Shown here one piece after another: positions 41,983 through 54,300 of a DNA stretch of 64,000 nucleotides. The position numbers and the translations under genes were made by a program. The notes under the pieces were generated by a model, which did not search any database, was not told where the DNA came from, and saw only the letters and a list, made by a program, of their open reading frames with translations. Position 1 is the first letter of the stretch. Each line of letters begins with the position of its first letter. The stretch is from Phascolomyces articulosus (Eukaryota > Mucoromycota > Mucoromycetes > Mucorales > Lichtheimiaceae), in assembly GCA_025677815.1 (NCBI GenBank), contig JAIXMP010000019.1, forward strand, positions 856,349 through 920,348, given 5' to 3'.

Positions 41983-42419
41983 TCATGCCAAAAGGTTACT
42001 ACTTTTATCTTCCATAAAAAAATATACCACAAAAACTAGAGATACACCTTAATAGCACTTTTAAAAAGCTATAATAAGTAAATTTCATTGTCATTTTTAG
42101 TATTAGAAGATGATGTTATGTTCCACGAATCACAGTGTAGTTGTTGCTATACCAACAAATCTGAGCAGAAATATGGAATTTATTGGCATATGTAAAGAAA
42201 TAAGGAAAACATATATAAAAGATACACTATTACGCTCATTATTATTGCTTATTAAAGATCAATTGTATTTCTGTGTATGTGTATTGCCATTGTATGCAAT
42301 GTTACCCTCTTACCGTTCTGATCACACTCTTTGAACATTGGTTACTTCTTTTTGGTCTCCCTTCATTTCTTTGTTTTCAGAAGTATTATAGCCAGCAGTA
42401 CCATGCTCTTGTCACAATT
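41983..42419. other. Upstream region of the TMEM209-like gene
   Basis: Presumed promoter. ORFs at 42110-42334 and 42273-42521 show no family features. Confidence 0.45.
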
Positions 42420-43260
42420 TCCTTTACTAAAAAATCCTTATTCTTGTTCATGATAGGTATACTTGCAATAATCAAGTATGTAATGACACAGCTAGTAAAA
42501 ATGGCTTGTACACGACCATAATCAGCAATAGGTTTTTCGTCACATAGCTGAAGGTTACCATCATCGTTTTTGAATGGAATACTTCCACCAATTTTTGCTT
42601 GGGTCTGACTTGATGCAGCACTAACCTGATTACATATATAATGAATTACAAGTTGATATGGCAGACCTAATAAAAATATTATTTATATAGCACATATTTA
42701 TAATTTTAGCTTAGGTTGCCATGATACGATTAATGCATATCAATAATTCTTCTATTATATACACATATATTCATTCCATCCTCCCTAACTACGTACCAGG
42801 CATAAGATCTCTAACTGCAAGTGGTAACAATTCGTTCAGATGTACTGGTACGTACAACGATTAAGGAAAAAAATAATGACAAAAGTACCATATTGATTAG
42901 CACATATACAAATAATAGTAAATTGCTTGACTTTTGTTTTCCACCCAGCTCAACTTTTTATAATACATACCAAATGAACCTTGAACAAAGAATTGAAGTG
43001 CAAAAGCACCAAAATTAAGTGAATGAATATTAGTTGCATAACACCAAAGAGTAACTAATGCGTCAATAAGAACAGCACAGACAAGAATACAAAGTTTATG
43101 ACTGACATAAGATGAGTAATGTCATATCAAAATATCGCCAACAAAGATAGCTGACTTTTCCACTGTCATTCTTTATCGTGAAAATATTTTACTAAGTACA
43201 ATATTATTCACAGCAGTAACAGTGATAAATAAAAAGAATGGTACAGTACGTATAGACTAA
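42420..43260 (-). pseudogene. Decayed, intron-containing copy of the Jen1-like transporter (3' half)
   Basis: Minus-strand DNA here resembles exons of the intact transporter at 48362-51390, in the same order and orientation. About 42424-42450 matches the start of the last exon. 42480-42630 matches the exon at 48608-48770, 42648-42672 the 26-nt exon, 42795-42850 the exon at 48985-49054 and 42975-43110 the exon at 49141-49295; a weak match to 49568-49678 starts near 43196. Intron-like spacers remain between matches, so it arose by DNA duplication, not retroposition. Many stops and small gaps break the frame, and the 5' half is missing or unrecognisable. Confidence 0.8.
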
Positions 43261-44670
43261 GGCAAAAAAATAAATCCAATACCAACTGCAATTGATTCCC
43301 TTTTATATACTCGCATCGAAAAACAATTTTTTTTCTTGTAGAATAATTATTCACATAGTAGTTTGTACAGCACGTGTACTTAGTATCTCTACGTGTGTGG
43401 GAGAAAAGTAAAGGTGGAAATAAAAAGATAGTAGGGTTAATAATATACCCATTTTCACATATTATATGAAAAGTAATATCGTTTCAACTAACATCGTATT
43501 GATGGATTTTTTTTATGCTTTGGTCAACTGACACATGTTCTCTAATGCATTTACACTTTACTGTTGCGTCTTGTAAAAATAATCCAAACATAGTCGAATT
43601 GGATGCCTAGTACAATTTTGAGTGTTGTTTTTCCAAAAGCAACTATCATTATCTTAGGCTCTTATATCTTGCACATTTTCCCGTTTCATTGATACACACA
43701 AGGAACGTCAAAATACAGCCCGATTTCCTCCTTCAAGATGTGTTGGAATGTTGGGTTAATTATTGAATTTTCCAGTCGAGTCATCCCATTATCCGGTACG
43801 TACTATTTAGGTAACGTACATGCAGTAACCATATCTTGAATGCTTCGAAAGAGAAGAACTCATCAAATAACATTTATACATCTTTTTTCAACAGCTGCTA
43901 TATTGTTCAGGTGAATATGAAGCTGGTGGTTCTACTATTATCACTGTAAAAAAAATCTCGAATTTACCCAACTTGTTAACCAGAAAACCAGAATTTAAGT
44001 AAATGGAAACATATATAAGGAATGTAAAAAAATGGTTATTTGGGTAATACTTGTACTTGAAAATACTCGTATTACAGTTTTTGACTTGTACTGTTATTCA
44101 TTACAAGGAAAATGCCAACCAATATCGGATTACTCAACCCAGTGTTACATTTAATCTTATGTGATGTATATAGGAAAATGCTTTGAATAAATTCGAGTAT
44201 TTTTGGGTATATTTCAAATCTGAAAAACTCGAATTCGAGTATTAGGTTTTTTATGAGCAATGTCGAGAAAAATATTATTTACAGTGTATATGTCAAGTTA
44301 CATCCATAGCATTATTTTCTGAAAATTAATGTACCTATGCTTGTTTTCCATAATCGAAGGAGACCATCTCTTTTTTTTCTTTAGTACATGATGGGTTTTC
44401 TACACATCCAAAATCAGAAATTCAATACTAATGAGGAAGTGAGGGTGGAATAGCTGTGATGTAATAAGAAGAAATAAGTTCTTGCACACACATGCACACG
44501 CAGATATTTTATATTTATTGTAAAATTCACAAATTTTGATAAATTCTTTTATATTGTGGGAGTAAACAATTATTTTCATTACATATTGCAATTCAGAATG
44601 TTAAGACCATATTTATTTGAATCTAGTAGTTGCTTTCGAATTTGTAGCATTAATGATTTGTAGAAAGCTT
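43261..44670. other. Gene-free A/T-rich region
   Basis: May hide the eroded 5' part of the transporter pseudogene. Contains a 14-base palindrome around CGAATTCG near 44232 and related TCGAATA/TCGAGTA stretches at about 43960 and 44190. No gene recognised. Confidence 0.45.
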
Positions 44671-45480
44671 TTATTGAAATAAAGTGTCGCTGATCATTAT
44701 TTTCAATTTAACAAGTTCTTCTACAAGGCTGTTATTATTATCGTTGCTGTTGGATATTCGTTTAATACGTGACTTGATATATATCACCTCGATTTGGTAA
44801 CCTGTACACTTTTTGTTGGATGATGACGATGCCATTATGGTATGTAATGCTTGGAACGAACAGTAACTCTCTGAAAAATGATGATAATTGGATATCATAC
44901 CAGTGCAACGAAAGACATAATCGATATCTTTCTTTCGTGTTGTATGTAGTAGCTTGTGATAAAAATCGTAACACCAATGACATAATAGTATTGATCAATC
45001 GCCCATTTCAATTAGTATTCTTTTTGCACTTCTTCCTTCATATTATCTAACCGTACCCGCTTGTAATAAGTATTCACTTGGACACACGTTATAATACTCG
45101 TAATGAAAAAATAATGGTTTTCAAATAGGACGATGATTTAGTGAAGAAGGCTGGGGCATATCTCTTGATAACCATATCACCCACATTCGAATCAGTAAAT
45201 GCGGAGAGCTGCTATCGCTCATTGTTATTGATTTAAGTTGTGCATGATATATACTGTGAATTTGCAAGTGCCACAGCTGGGAATGGAATCACCACATTTT
45301 TCTTATTATCATCTGATGAACTGCGTAATGTAGCTTCATCGCTAAGTTATGTTGCTAGCTTTGCAAGATTTTTTGTCCGGTTGACATAATACTCTGCTAT
45401 CCTCATTCTATTTACAAAATCAACATCCAAAAGGATTTGCCGAAATTCCCCCCCTTGATCATATTTGTGGTTATTATGTT
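44671..45480 (-). pseudogene. Minus-strand coding relics of unknown family
   Basis: Two protein-like stretches on the minus strand: near 45130-45455, EFRQILLDVDFVNRMRIAEY followed after a stop by SSDDNKKNVVIPFPAVALAN; and at 44671-44898, SNKKCTGYQIEVIYIKSRIK and SLVEELVKLK. Stops and frame changes separate them. I cannot assign a family; they may be one decayed gene or two. Confidence 0.3.
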
Positions 45481-45639
45481 CCTGTGGTGGGTAAGCCTAA
45501 TTCTCTTTTGCCTGATAATGGTGTGACCCTTAATTTTAAGATAGAACTTAGGTGGATTACAGATAATACGTAGTTTAATATAGTGAACACCAGTAGTAAT
45601 TAACGTATACTACAACGATATATTTAATAAAATGGTCTT

Positions 45640-46220
45640 CAATTATTGTAGAATTGAGAAGACTTGTATGTGAATTGGTTGGACCAAGTGGTTAAATAAA
45701 AGAAGGCTTTTTAATAAGCAATTGGATGGATATGAATTGTATCAAGAATATAAAACAAATATGATTATTCAATATTTGAGTGACCGAGGGATAAGAATGT
45801 TAATTTATTCTTTAGTAAAATGTTCGATAATTATTTATTTCAGTTCAAAAATCCTGACCTTTTATACTTTTTCTAAAGCAGCGCAGCAACCAATTATTCT
45901 TGGCAGAAGACAACTTGGCGAGGAATAATATCCAATCGTATTGCATATATAAATGGGACAGAAGGTTATTGGTTGGCCAAGATCCTTGGTAATAGAGAAT
46001 AATGTCGAAGTGGTGGAATAAACAAGAAGGTCGAGTAGGACCAAGAAGTAACATCATTTCACATTTAAAAATCTCAATATTGGATATCAAGGTCAGATTC
46101 AGGAACAATATGCAGGTTACACAATTATGGACGGATGCATGATCAATAAGTTGGTTGCGCGAGTGGAAAAAAAGGCCTTTGGCTTTATAGATTTCACTGC
46201 TATTTCTAATACAAAATAAT
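45640..46220 (+). pseudogene. Plus-strand coding relics of unknown family
   Basis: Plus-strand translations in shifting frames give FSKAAQQPIILGRRQLGEEY, then INGTEGYWLAKILGNRE, then QIQEQYAGYTIMDGCMINKL and VEKKAFGFIDFTAISNTK before a stop. Amino-acid texture is protein-like but stops interrupt it. The long minus-strand ORF covering the same DNA is more hydrophobic and low-complexity at its start and is judged a shadow. Family unknown. Confidence 0.3.
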
Positions 46221-47322
46221 GATAAAAATGAAAAGGTACTAATGATAAAAATAAAAGGTACTGATGATAGTAATAATATAACTGATATAATAATAATAAT
46301 AATAATATAGGATAAAATATATAAAAAATAAAATAAATTGAAATAAAAATATATAAGAAGAAAGAGGAGAGTGGTAATCATTGAGGATTACAATGGTATG
46401 GTTGTTATGGTTGAGAAACTTTACTATAGAAAAATACAGGCGTTTTTATAAAAAAAAAAAGACCATGCGTACTTTGAATCCAGCATCCGCTGGCTGACAA
46501 CGTGAACTAGTACTAGTGACGCGTCAAAAAGTACTCCATAGAGGAGGGAGAGAGAAAGGGGGTAAACTATATAAGTTGATAAATGGAGCAATGAGTTTAT
46601 ATTAGTTGAGTGATCTTCAAATACTACATCTTCATCTTAAACGGTTTATAAAACTATAAACTTACCAAAGCAAATTAAAAAAAAAACATAAAAGAAATGT
46701 GCAAAAAGAAAAAGATCTAATAGAAGAGAATTAGTCATTAGAATACATAGATAAATATCAATACTCACACATTAACTTGATGATTCACCTCTCCAATACC
46801 CAACGCAGCATCATGATAATGAAAGTCATACATATCTTGAAATAAGCAAAAAAAAAAAAAAAAAAAAGCAAAACATACATATGCGTTAACCAAGTTCATT
46901 CTTTAAATATATAACAATACTCATATTCTTTTCCTTATTTTAGCACTTTATTTCCCTTCAGCTAGCATTTTACCCTTACAATAGTTCACTTTTTCTTCTT
47001 TATTCATTTCCCCCCTCTTTCTTACGGGGTTTTTTTCACCAGTCCTTGAGATCCAGCTTTAGCGGGTATGCGATTTGCGAAGCTCTTTTTTGAAGCCTTT
47101 ATTATTTGTAATTAAATGATAAATAAAATATATTAAGTTTGATCCAGACAGACAACCAAACCAAATCCTAAAGGCGCTTTTCATACTCCATATAAAACGC
47201 ATAAAAAGGTATTATCAAATATGCTAAAAAACACGATTTCAGCCCAATTTCGCAAGGTTACACGCACATTAAAAAACACAAATTCGCGTTTTTCAGTTTT
47301 TTTTTTTTTTGAGAATTAGGTT
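46221..47322. other. Gene-free region
   Basis: A/T-rich, with GAT/TAA repeats near 46280-46310 and a perfect 12-base palindrome ACTAGTACTAGT near 46510. No exon seen. Confidence 0.5.
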
Positions 47323-47705
47323 TTACAATGCTTGATCACCCTTTTCTAGACATTCATATTGTTGTTGTGGTTGATAAACCTGGTTATCCTTTGCCGGATT
47401 ATTTTGCAGTAGTTGCGGCTGAAAAGCATGATCATCTTTTTCTAGACAACGTTGAAGTTGTTCATCAACAACTTTTGAAAGATTTTCACTTATTTATAGC
47501 TTGATAATGAGTATCTTCACATTTGGATGAAGCACCATTGCAACCGCCAGATTGTTTGAAACCTGAAAAGCCATAATACTATGCGGTGCGTTAAATATGA
47601 GTATCTTATATTATTCAGCAGATAATCAAAGTTATTATCATTATTATTCTAAATGAGAAAATTACACATTCGCTGCAGCGTATCAATCACTGATGTCAGT
47701 TCCAT
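47323..47705 (-). pseudogene. Small Gln/Cys-rich gene, possibly spliced and frameshifted
   Basis: On the minus strand an ATG at 47705 starts MELTSVIDTLQRM. A GTAATT donor and a CTTTTCAG acceptor can join it in phase to FKQSGGCNGASSKCEDTHYQ. A stop follows at about 47498. One base later another frame reads ENLSKVVDEQLQRCLEKDDH and continues through a Gln-rich stretch to YECLEKGDQAL and a stop at 47323. LEKDDHAF and LEKGDQAL look like an internal repeat. Either it is a small gene broken by a one-base frameshift or a chance pair of frames. Family unknown. Confidence 0.35.
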
Positions 47706-48361
47706 GTTAAAAAAAAAGTAGAGAAGGTGTCTAACACTTCTCTTATGTAATTGGATTGAGTGGATTAAAACAGCGTATATTAAATTGATGTCTACCTTGT
47801 AAAATCCCCCTATCCCCCCTCACTCTTAACTTTTAAATGCTTTCTTCATCCCCCACCCACCACCATAGAATTCATACACTAAAGAATTAATCGGTAAGGG
47901 AGAAAGATTGCATTATTTTACATTAATGAAACAATACGTAATAGTTCCAATCCCTGATTAAATTCTTGTGTACGCATTAAACAGATGCCGATGAATTATT
48001 TTGCTTAGTAGTAAATTATATCTATATATTCCCACCACTACTCTATCCTTTTTCTCTCCTTCTCATCTTATCATTTTGATAATCCAAATTAATGGTTTTT
48101 TTTTCAATGAGAAAAAGAATATTGTTTATTTATATATACTACAAATATAATAAGAGCTGGGGAGAGGAGAAAAAGAACTCTTCATCGAAAACCGCATCAA
48201 CGCGGAAAAGTTTTTTTTTTGGATAATAAAAGAACAGATTAAGTTTTGAAATAAAAAGAAAGAAAAGGAATATACTCAATATTGGATAGAATAGTAATAA
48301 TAATAATAATAAATTACAAAATATGTATTAATAATGTACGTGTTTGTGTGTGTGTGTGTTT
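47706..48361. other. Spacer downstream of the transporter gene
   Basis: Presumed transporter 3' UTR plus non-coding DNA; a GT run at 48344-48359 sits just after the stop codon. Confidence 0.5.
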
Positions 48362-51300
48362 TTACTTGGATTGTTGGTCTTGACTCTTTTGATCAGCATG
48401 TTCCACATGCTCAGCCTTTTCATTGATACCAGCTTCCAATCTATAGTTTTCAATGTCTTCGACACCGATAGCGTTGCCATCATCATCTTCAAGAATATTG
48501 GCCAAAAAGTCCTTGTTACGTTCTTCTTTACCAACAGTAACTATTTTGATAAACAAAAAATAGGATCAGTATCCGCTATGAATATCGCATAATATATATA
48601 TACTTACTGCAAATCAAAAGACAGCCTGAAACAACACCCATAAAAATAGCTTGAGTTAAACCATAATCGGGAACAACCTTGCCTTCACGTAAAATCAAAC
48701 TACCATCATCATTCTTCAAGGGATATCTTTCACCAATAGTGGCTTGGATTTGGGAACTGGCAGCACTGACCTATTATTGTTATTGATTTATAATAATAAA
48801 TGAGGTTGGATGAGTTTTTAGTTATATAATAAGGAGGTGGGCAAATTGTTTACGTACCAAGTTACCAAGTTGATAAGCAAGACCTTTTATTATAAAAAAA
48901 AAAGGTTATGACATTAGTATATTAAAAAGGAATAGTTTGGGGGGAGGAGAGGAGAGAAGAAAAAGTGAGTGAATTTTTTTTTACCTGGCATGAGACCTCT
49001 AAATGCAGGTGGTGCAAGTTCATTCAAATGTGCAGGTACAACACCCCAAGCACCCTTTTAGTATATAGCATGTGTCAATAAGAAAATACTTCCTTCTCTA
49101 AACAAAATCCTTTAAAGTGTCAATAAAAAGAGAGACAAACCTGAACAAAGAATTGCAAGACAAATGAACCAAATTGAACAGATTGAATATTAGGACCATA
49201 AATCCATAATGGAATGAAAGCACCAACAAATACACAGCACACCATAATGGAGATCTTTCTTCCGAAATAATTAGAATAGAAACCAATAATGGTACCTGAA
49301 GTGGGATTAAAGGAAATGTTAGAAAACTTGGACGATTTAATATTTAGTATTACCAACGTAACCAACATTGGATACGGGAAACGACGGCATGATAATTATT
49401 ATTTTTTACCTCCGCACTATGAAATGAAAGATATACGGAAAGGAAGTTTAATAAGGTTATTTTTTATACCAAAAATTTACCGATATCATACAAATTGTAA
49501 TGATAATGATGATGTGGCATATCGTCATCAGGTTATACATAAAATAAAAATAAATAAAACAACTTACAATAGCACCAATATTATAGATAACACTAGTGAC
49601 AGTTTGTTGAGTAGTTGAATATCCAAGTTGTTTAAGCAAGAAACTAGGATAAAGATCTTGAGAACCGTGGGAGAAGAACTGTAGTATGTGTATGATAAAT
49701 AATGCTTTAGTTCTTCTTTTTTCCTCTTTATATCAGCATAACTATTCTTTTTAGACTATGTATTACTTACATTGAAGAAAGCCATCAAAATAACCATGTA
49801 AATCACACGAAGATAGTGTGACTTGATCATGATCCAAATATCCTTAAAGAAAGAACGAGACATAATTTTACGAGCTTCTTGGGTTTTTTCAAAAGCTTCA
49901 GATTCAGGTACAACAAATCGAATGGCAACGGCTAATAAGGCAAATACGGAACCAGCCCAAAACATAATACGCCATGAAGAATTAGTGATTTGTACAGCAT
50001 AATTGACTAACGTTGCTAACAAGTAACCAGCTGCATAACCTAGAGAATGATCATAGTGCGGGACATGTTAGTGTTTTATACCGTTTGTTGAGAAGAAAAT
50101 GCAGAAAACAAAAAACAAGCGATTGTCAACCCCTCCTCCCATTTTTTTCTTTCCCATTTAATCCTCCTATCCTCTTTCCTCTTTTTTTTTTACCTTCTTG
50201 ATAAATGCCCGAGAATAAACCTCTGGCTTCTACTGGAAGAGATTCAAGTGCAAGAGAAGCGCCAAGACCCTAATTATAATCATTTTCATATCAATCAAAG
50301 AATGACTCATAAAGAAAAAAAGGAAAAGAGAAATGTACTTACCCATTCACCACCCATAGCAATACCGAAGACAGCACGAAGACCAATAAATGTCTGAAGA
50401 TTAGGGGCAAAACCACTTGCCATATTGATGATAGAGAATAAAACAATATCAATCATCAATGGCCATCGACGACCCCAACGATCAGCAGCCATACTATTAT
50501 TAAATGATGGGTGAGTATTATGGTGTCATTACTAAGTTTTTATTAGTTGCGAAAGCTTACCCAAAAATTAATGCACCGATGGATCTCAACATCTATATAA
50601 ATATATAAAGAAAGGAAAAATTATTCGTATATGGGAATGATTTTACCCGATTTCTGGTTTTACAAAGTAGTACACGAATCACTTACAAGAGTGGTGGTGA
50701 TAGCAGCTATATAAATATAAATAAATACATATGAGTTTCAGATGAAAAATAATAAAAAAAAACACTACTTCACTTACAAGTAACAGCAGAGACTTCGACA
50801 CCAAAATCTTCAGCTATTATTATGCATTACATAAAAAATCAGAAAAAAAAAGACTCGTTAAAAAATATCACACACAGACAAAGGTTGAGCTTAAAAATAA
50901 TAGTAATAAAAAGATCAGATCAAAAAAATGAATGGATTCATTTACCAATATAGGTAGCTGCCAAAGAGACACAAAAGAAATCATAAGCATCACATAACCA
51001 ACCAAGAAAAGCTGTTATGTAAAGAATAATAGTGGTGATTGATTAGTTTATGCTGTAAATTGTAATTATAGGATGATACAAGTATTATAATAAATAAAAC
51101 TTACCAGCAGTAAAAGTAAGACGTTGTTTATTATTCAACATGGTCAAGACTTTCCACATGTTGGGTGGTTTCCCTTCTGGTTTTACATAAATAGATCCAA
51201 AAATCTCCTTGAAATGTTGTTTCAATTTTCCGGAACGTTTGCCTGTAGCAGGTACAGAAACTACATTTTCATTACTATCTACAGAGATTCGACGTTCTTG

Positions 51301-51390
51301 ATGTTCTTCTTGTTGTTGAATAGAGGATGCAGTAGCTGCTGTTGTAGTGACGATTTCAACATCTTGTTTTTTCTCTGCTATTTCTGACAT
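48362..51390 (-). CDS. Jen1-type monocarboxylate/H+ symporter (MFS)
   Basis: Plasma-membrane importer of lactate, pyruvate or related carboxylates. Fifteen exons in transcript order: 51390-51105, 51011-50946, 50813-50778, 50706-50687, 50592-50561, 50493-50343, 50269-50194, 50039-49771, 49678-49568, 49416-49410, 49295-49141, 49054-48985, 48883-48858, 48770-48608, 48540-48362; 548 aa. A hydrophilic N-terminal tail precedes FLGWLCDAYDFFCVSLAAT. The MFS motif GMAADRWGRRWPLM and the segment ESLPVEARGLFSGIYQEGYA follow. The Jen signature N-x-x-S-H-x-S-Q-D is present as NFFSHGSQD (residues 312-320). Exon 10 is only 7 nt and restores the GAICGGTIIG loop. Exons 4 (20 nt) and 13 (26 nt) are also tiny. 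Which carboxylate it carries cannot be told. A decayed copy lies at 42420-43260. Confidence 0.92.
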
Positions 51391-54300
51391 GATAGCTTAA
51401 ATAGTGAGTTTGATTAAGAAAAAGATAATAAAAGAAGAAAAAAAAAAGAGAAAAAAAAGAGGAAGAGATGAATTTTCATGTGTGTCTTCTGTGATTGTAT
51501 TTTATATACTTTTAACCTTTTTGTTTAATAAACACTACACACACACCACACAGCATATTAAAAAAAAAGTCTGCCACCCTCCCCCCTCACCAAAGTTAGC
51601 CAGTGATACAAGATCAGTCTAATGCCAGCACATAAAAAATGTTACCCAAAATGAGAAATAAGGACATTTTTGGTACTATTCCTAATCCAGATAAAAAGCG
51701 CTTTGTTTCTTATCGCTGAAAGAAAGAGGCAAAATTTTTTCTCACTCTTTTCCCCACACATTCGATTTTTTTCCCATCAAGCCTGAAAATGGTCCTAAAA
51801 CGAAAAAAAACTTCCCTTTTCAACTTTTAAATACGATAAAAAAACATTATCAAAGCCTTAAACAGGTATATATTCTACTTTTGGTGGGAAAAAGGCACAT
51901 TCATTATCAACTCCATTCTTCGCTATCTTTTTGTAGTGATATAACTATGTACTTGATTTTCTCTATCATCGAGATCAGAAAAATAATATATATACAAATG
52001 TTTTATCAATGATTTGCTGTTCCCGGGACCCGCTTTTTCATGGCAGTGACTGAAGATTTTAAAGTTTTCTTGTTGGCTTGTCATACAGTTTCCGTCTTTT
52101 GTTGGATCAAAAAAAACATATATGAGAAGAAAAGCGCGGCATAAGCCGAATATGATTTTTTTCACTGTATAACTAATTAGCTATAGTAGTATGATACATA
52201 TATATTTTATGGTGACTATCACACTTACTTCTTTGTTGCATAATATTATTATGATTCATCGAAAGATTCCAAGTTTTCTATTTGTGAACAACCTTCATCA
52301 CAACAAAGAAGAATGACTAAACCAAATGGCTTCAACTATTTTCCTTTTTGTCACTAAACTATAAAATTTTCCATTTCAGAAGTTTTTCTTCTTATTTCAT
52401 CCCGTTATATTACAGTCAAAAAAAAAAAAAGGTTTATCTTTAATTCGTTCAACAAAAGTACATTTTCATCATGGACCCGATCATAAAAGGGTGTAACGGG
52501 AATCCAATCGATTAGAATGAACTATTATTATTATTATTATTATTATAAAAACAAAGTTTCAGTTTGCTCCGGGTTGATGATTGATCCATGGAAGATATTG
52601 TTGGTACATATTTCCATTTTCTCCACAATTGCGTGTGTGTGTGAGTGATGAATAACATTATCAGCGGTGATAGAAGAACAATTGAATTTTATTTTGAATC
52701 TAACGTGATTTGCCTTTACCTGTCTTCTGGTTTTTCATCAGCTGATGAAGTGATGATACTTCTATACGTATATAGCAAAAGTATTTACTATGGAATTATG
52801 TAATACGTTTTTTCTTTTTGATTCTTCAAATGGTTCTATCACTAAGATTTTAACAACATCAGTTTTTTTTTTTTTTTTTTTTTGAATTTTTGACATGTCA
52901 TTTATAATATATACATAAGATCATTCGTTATTGATATGGAATAATGATTATATGTAGGATATACTATATTATTGTATAAAGAAGTATTTCTTTTGGAACC
53001 TGATTTTTTTTTGTTCTACTCAACATATACAACAAGTATTCATGATTACAATTAATAACAGCTCAGCCCCTACTTTTTATTACCTTTTATTGTTCACGTA
53101 CAATGTTATAAAGAATCATGAAATAAATAATATAAATTATACCTATAGAGTATTAAAAAGATGGAGTAGAATGTTTTATATGCACAAATCAATAGATTCA
53201 TGATTGTAGATTGAGAACATAACAAATATGTATATTTGGAGCAAATTCAGCCCATTAGATATACAATTACCCATATCTTGGCACAAATAGTAGATAGCAG
53301 AACAACACATTAGGATTATGAAGTTTCATAATGACAAATCAATAATAGTTTATTGTTGGCGAAATTGTTATAGATCAATTGACAAAAAAATAGTAAAAGT
53401 AGTAATAATATGGTGCACGCAGTTTATAATGTACATTTTTCTTCACTTAAAATTGTAACTAGTACATGGATTTCAACTTTTTTAAATAAAGAACCCAGAA
53501 ACCATATAGAACAACATATGTAAAATATTATTTCTGGAATCATTTTTTTTAAAATTATATTCATGTCATGTAGAAAGGTTCGGATATGAGATTCAATATT
53601 ATTTGCCTGCAAGCATTTCCACTATTGTTTAGATAATAATGCAGGATGCAAAAAATGAAACAGTTTATAACCACCTTAAAACACTGCAATATTGATCGAC
53701 TTGTATTGTAAGTACTCCATTTCATACAATCACTACATTTGTTTATACGTTGCATATATTTATATATATATTATATTAAATAACCACACCGTTAAATCAC
53801 ATCGACGAGAAATTAGTATCCACGACTAGTGTATCTTAGTTATATTTTGTTTTGCGCGATGGCGAATCCTTTTTATATATATATTATCACCTATATCTAT
53901 TATATTTTGATACATATTTTATCTCATATTTTTTTTATGTATTATCTCACGTATTTTCTCTAAATCTTTATTCACAGCAGGATTTCTTTTTTTTTTATCC
54001 CTATCAAATTTTGATTTCTTTCTTTTTTGTTACCATGGATTTAAGGACAATTATTTGTTATTTGATTCAACTGCCATCACGCCTATTTTTCTTTGTACTT
54101 AAATATTTTTTAAAAAATACTTATGGTTTATCATTGTAATTATGTAGGGCTTGTTTCATTATGTATCTATTTGCTCTTGTTTTATGCACTCAAATGTAGT
54201 CATGTATGTAATATAGTCAGTAAACTATTCCATATATGGTGGTCGGCATTTGCAAAATGAGAATTGCAGCTTTTTAAGGTTTGGTAGATTATAAACACGT

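Noticed and set aside
45845..46381. 178-codon minus-strand ORF
   Set aside because: Its first third is low-complexity Ile/Leu/Phe text from an A/T-repeat. The plus strand of the same DNA has more protein-like segments.
47328..47507. 59-codon plus-strand ORF opposite the Gln/Cys-rich mini-gene
   Set aside because: Its text is a complement of the Gln-rich repeat (Val/His runs) and less protein-like than the minus strand.
51124..51387. 87-codon plus-strand ORF
   Set aside because: Antisense shadow of the first exon of the transporter gene.
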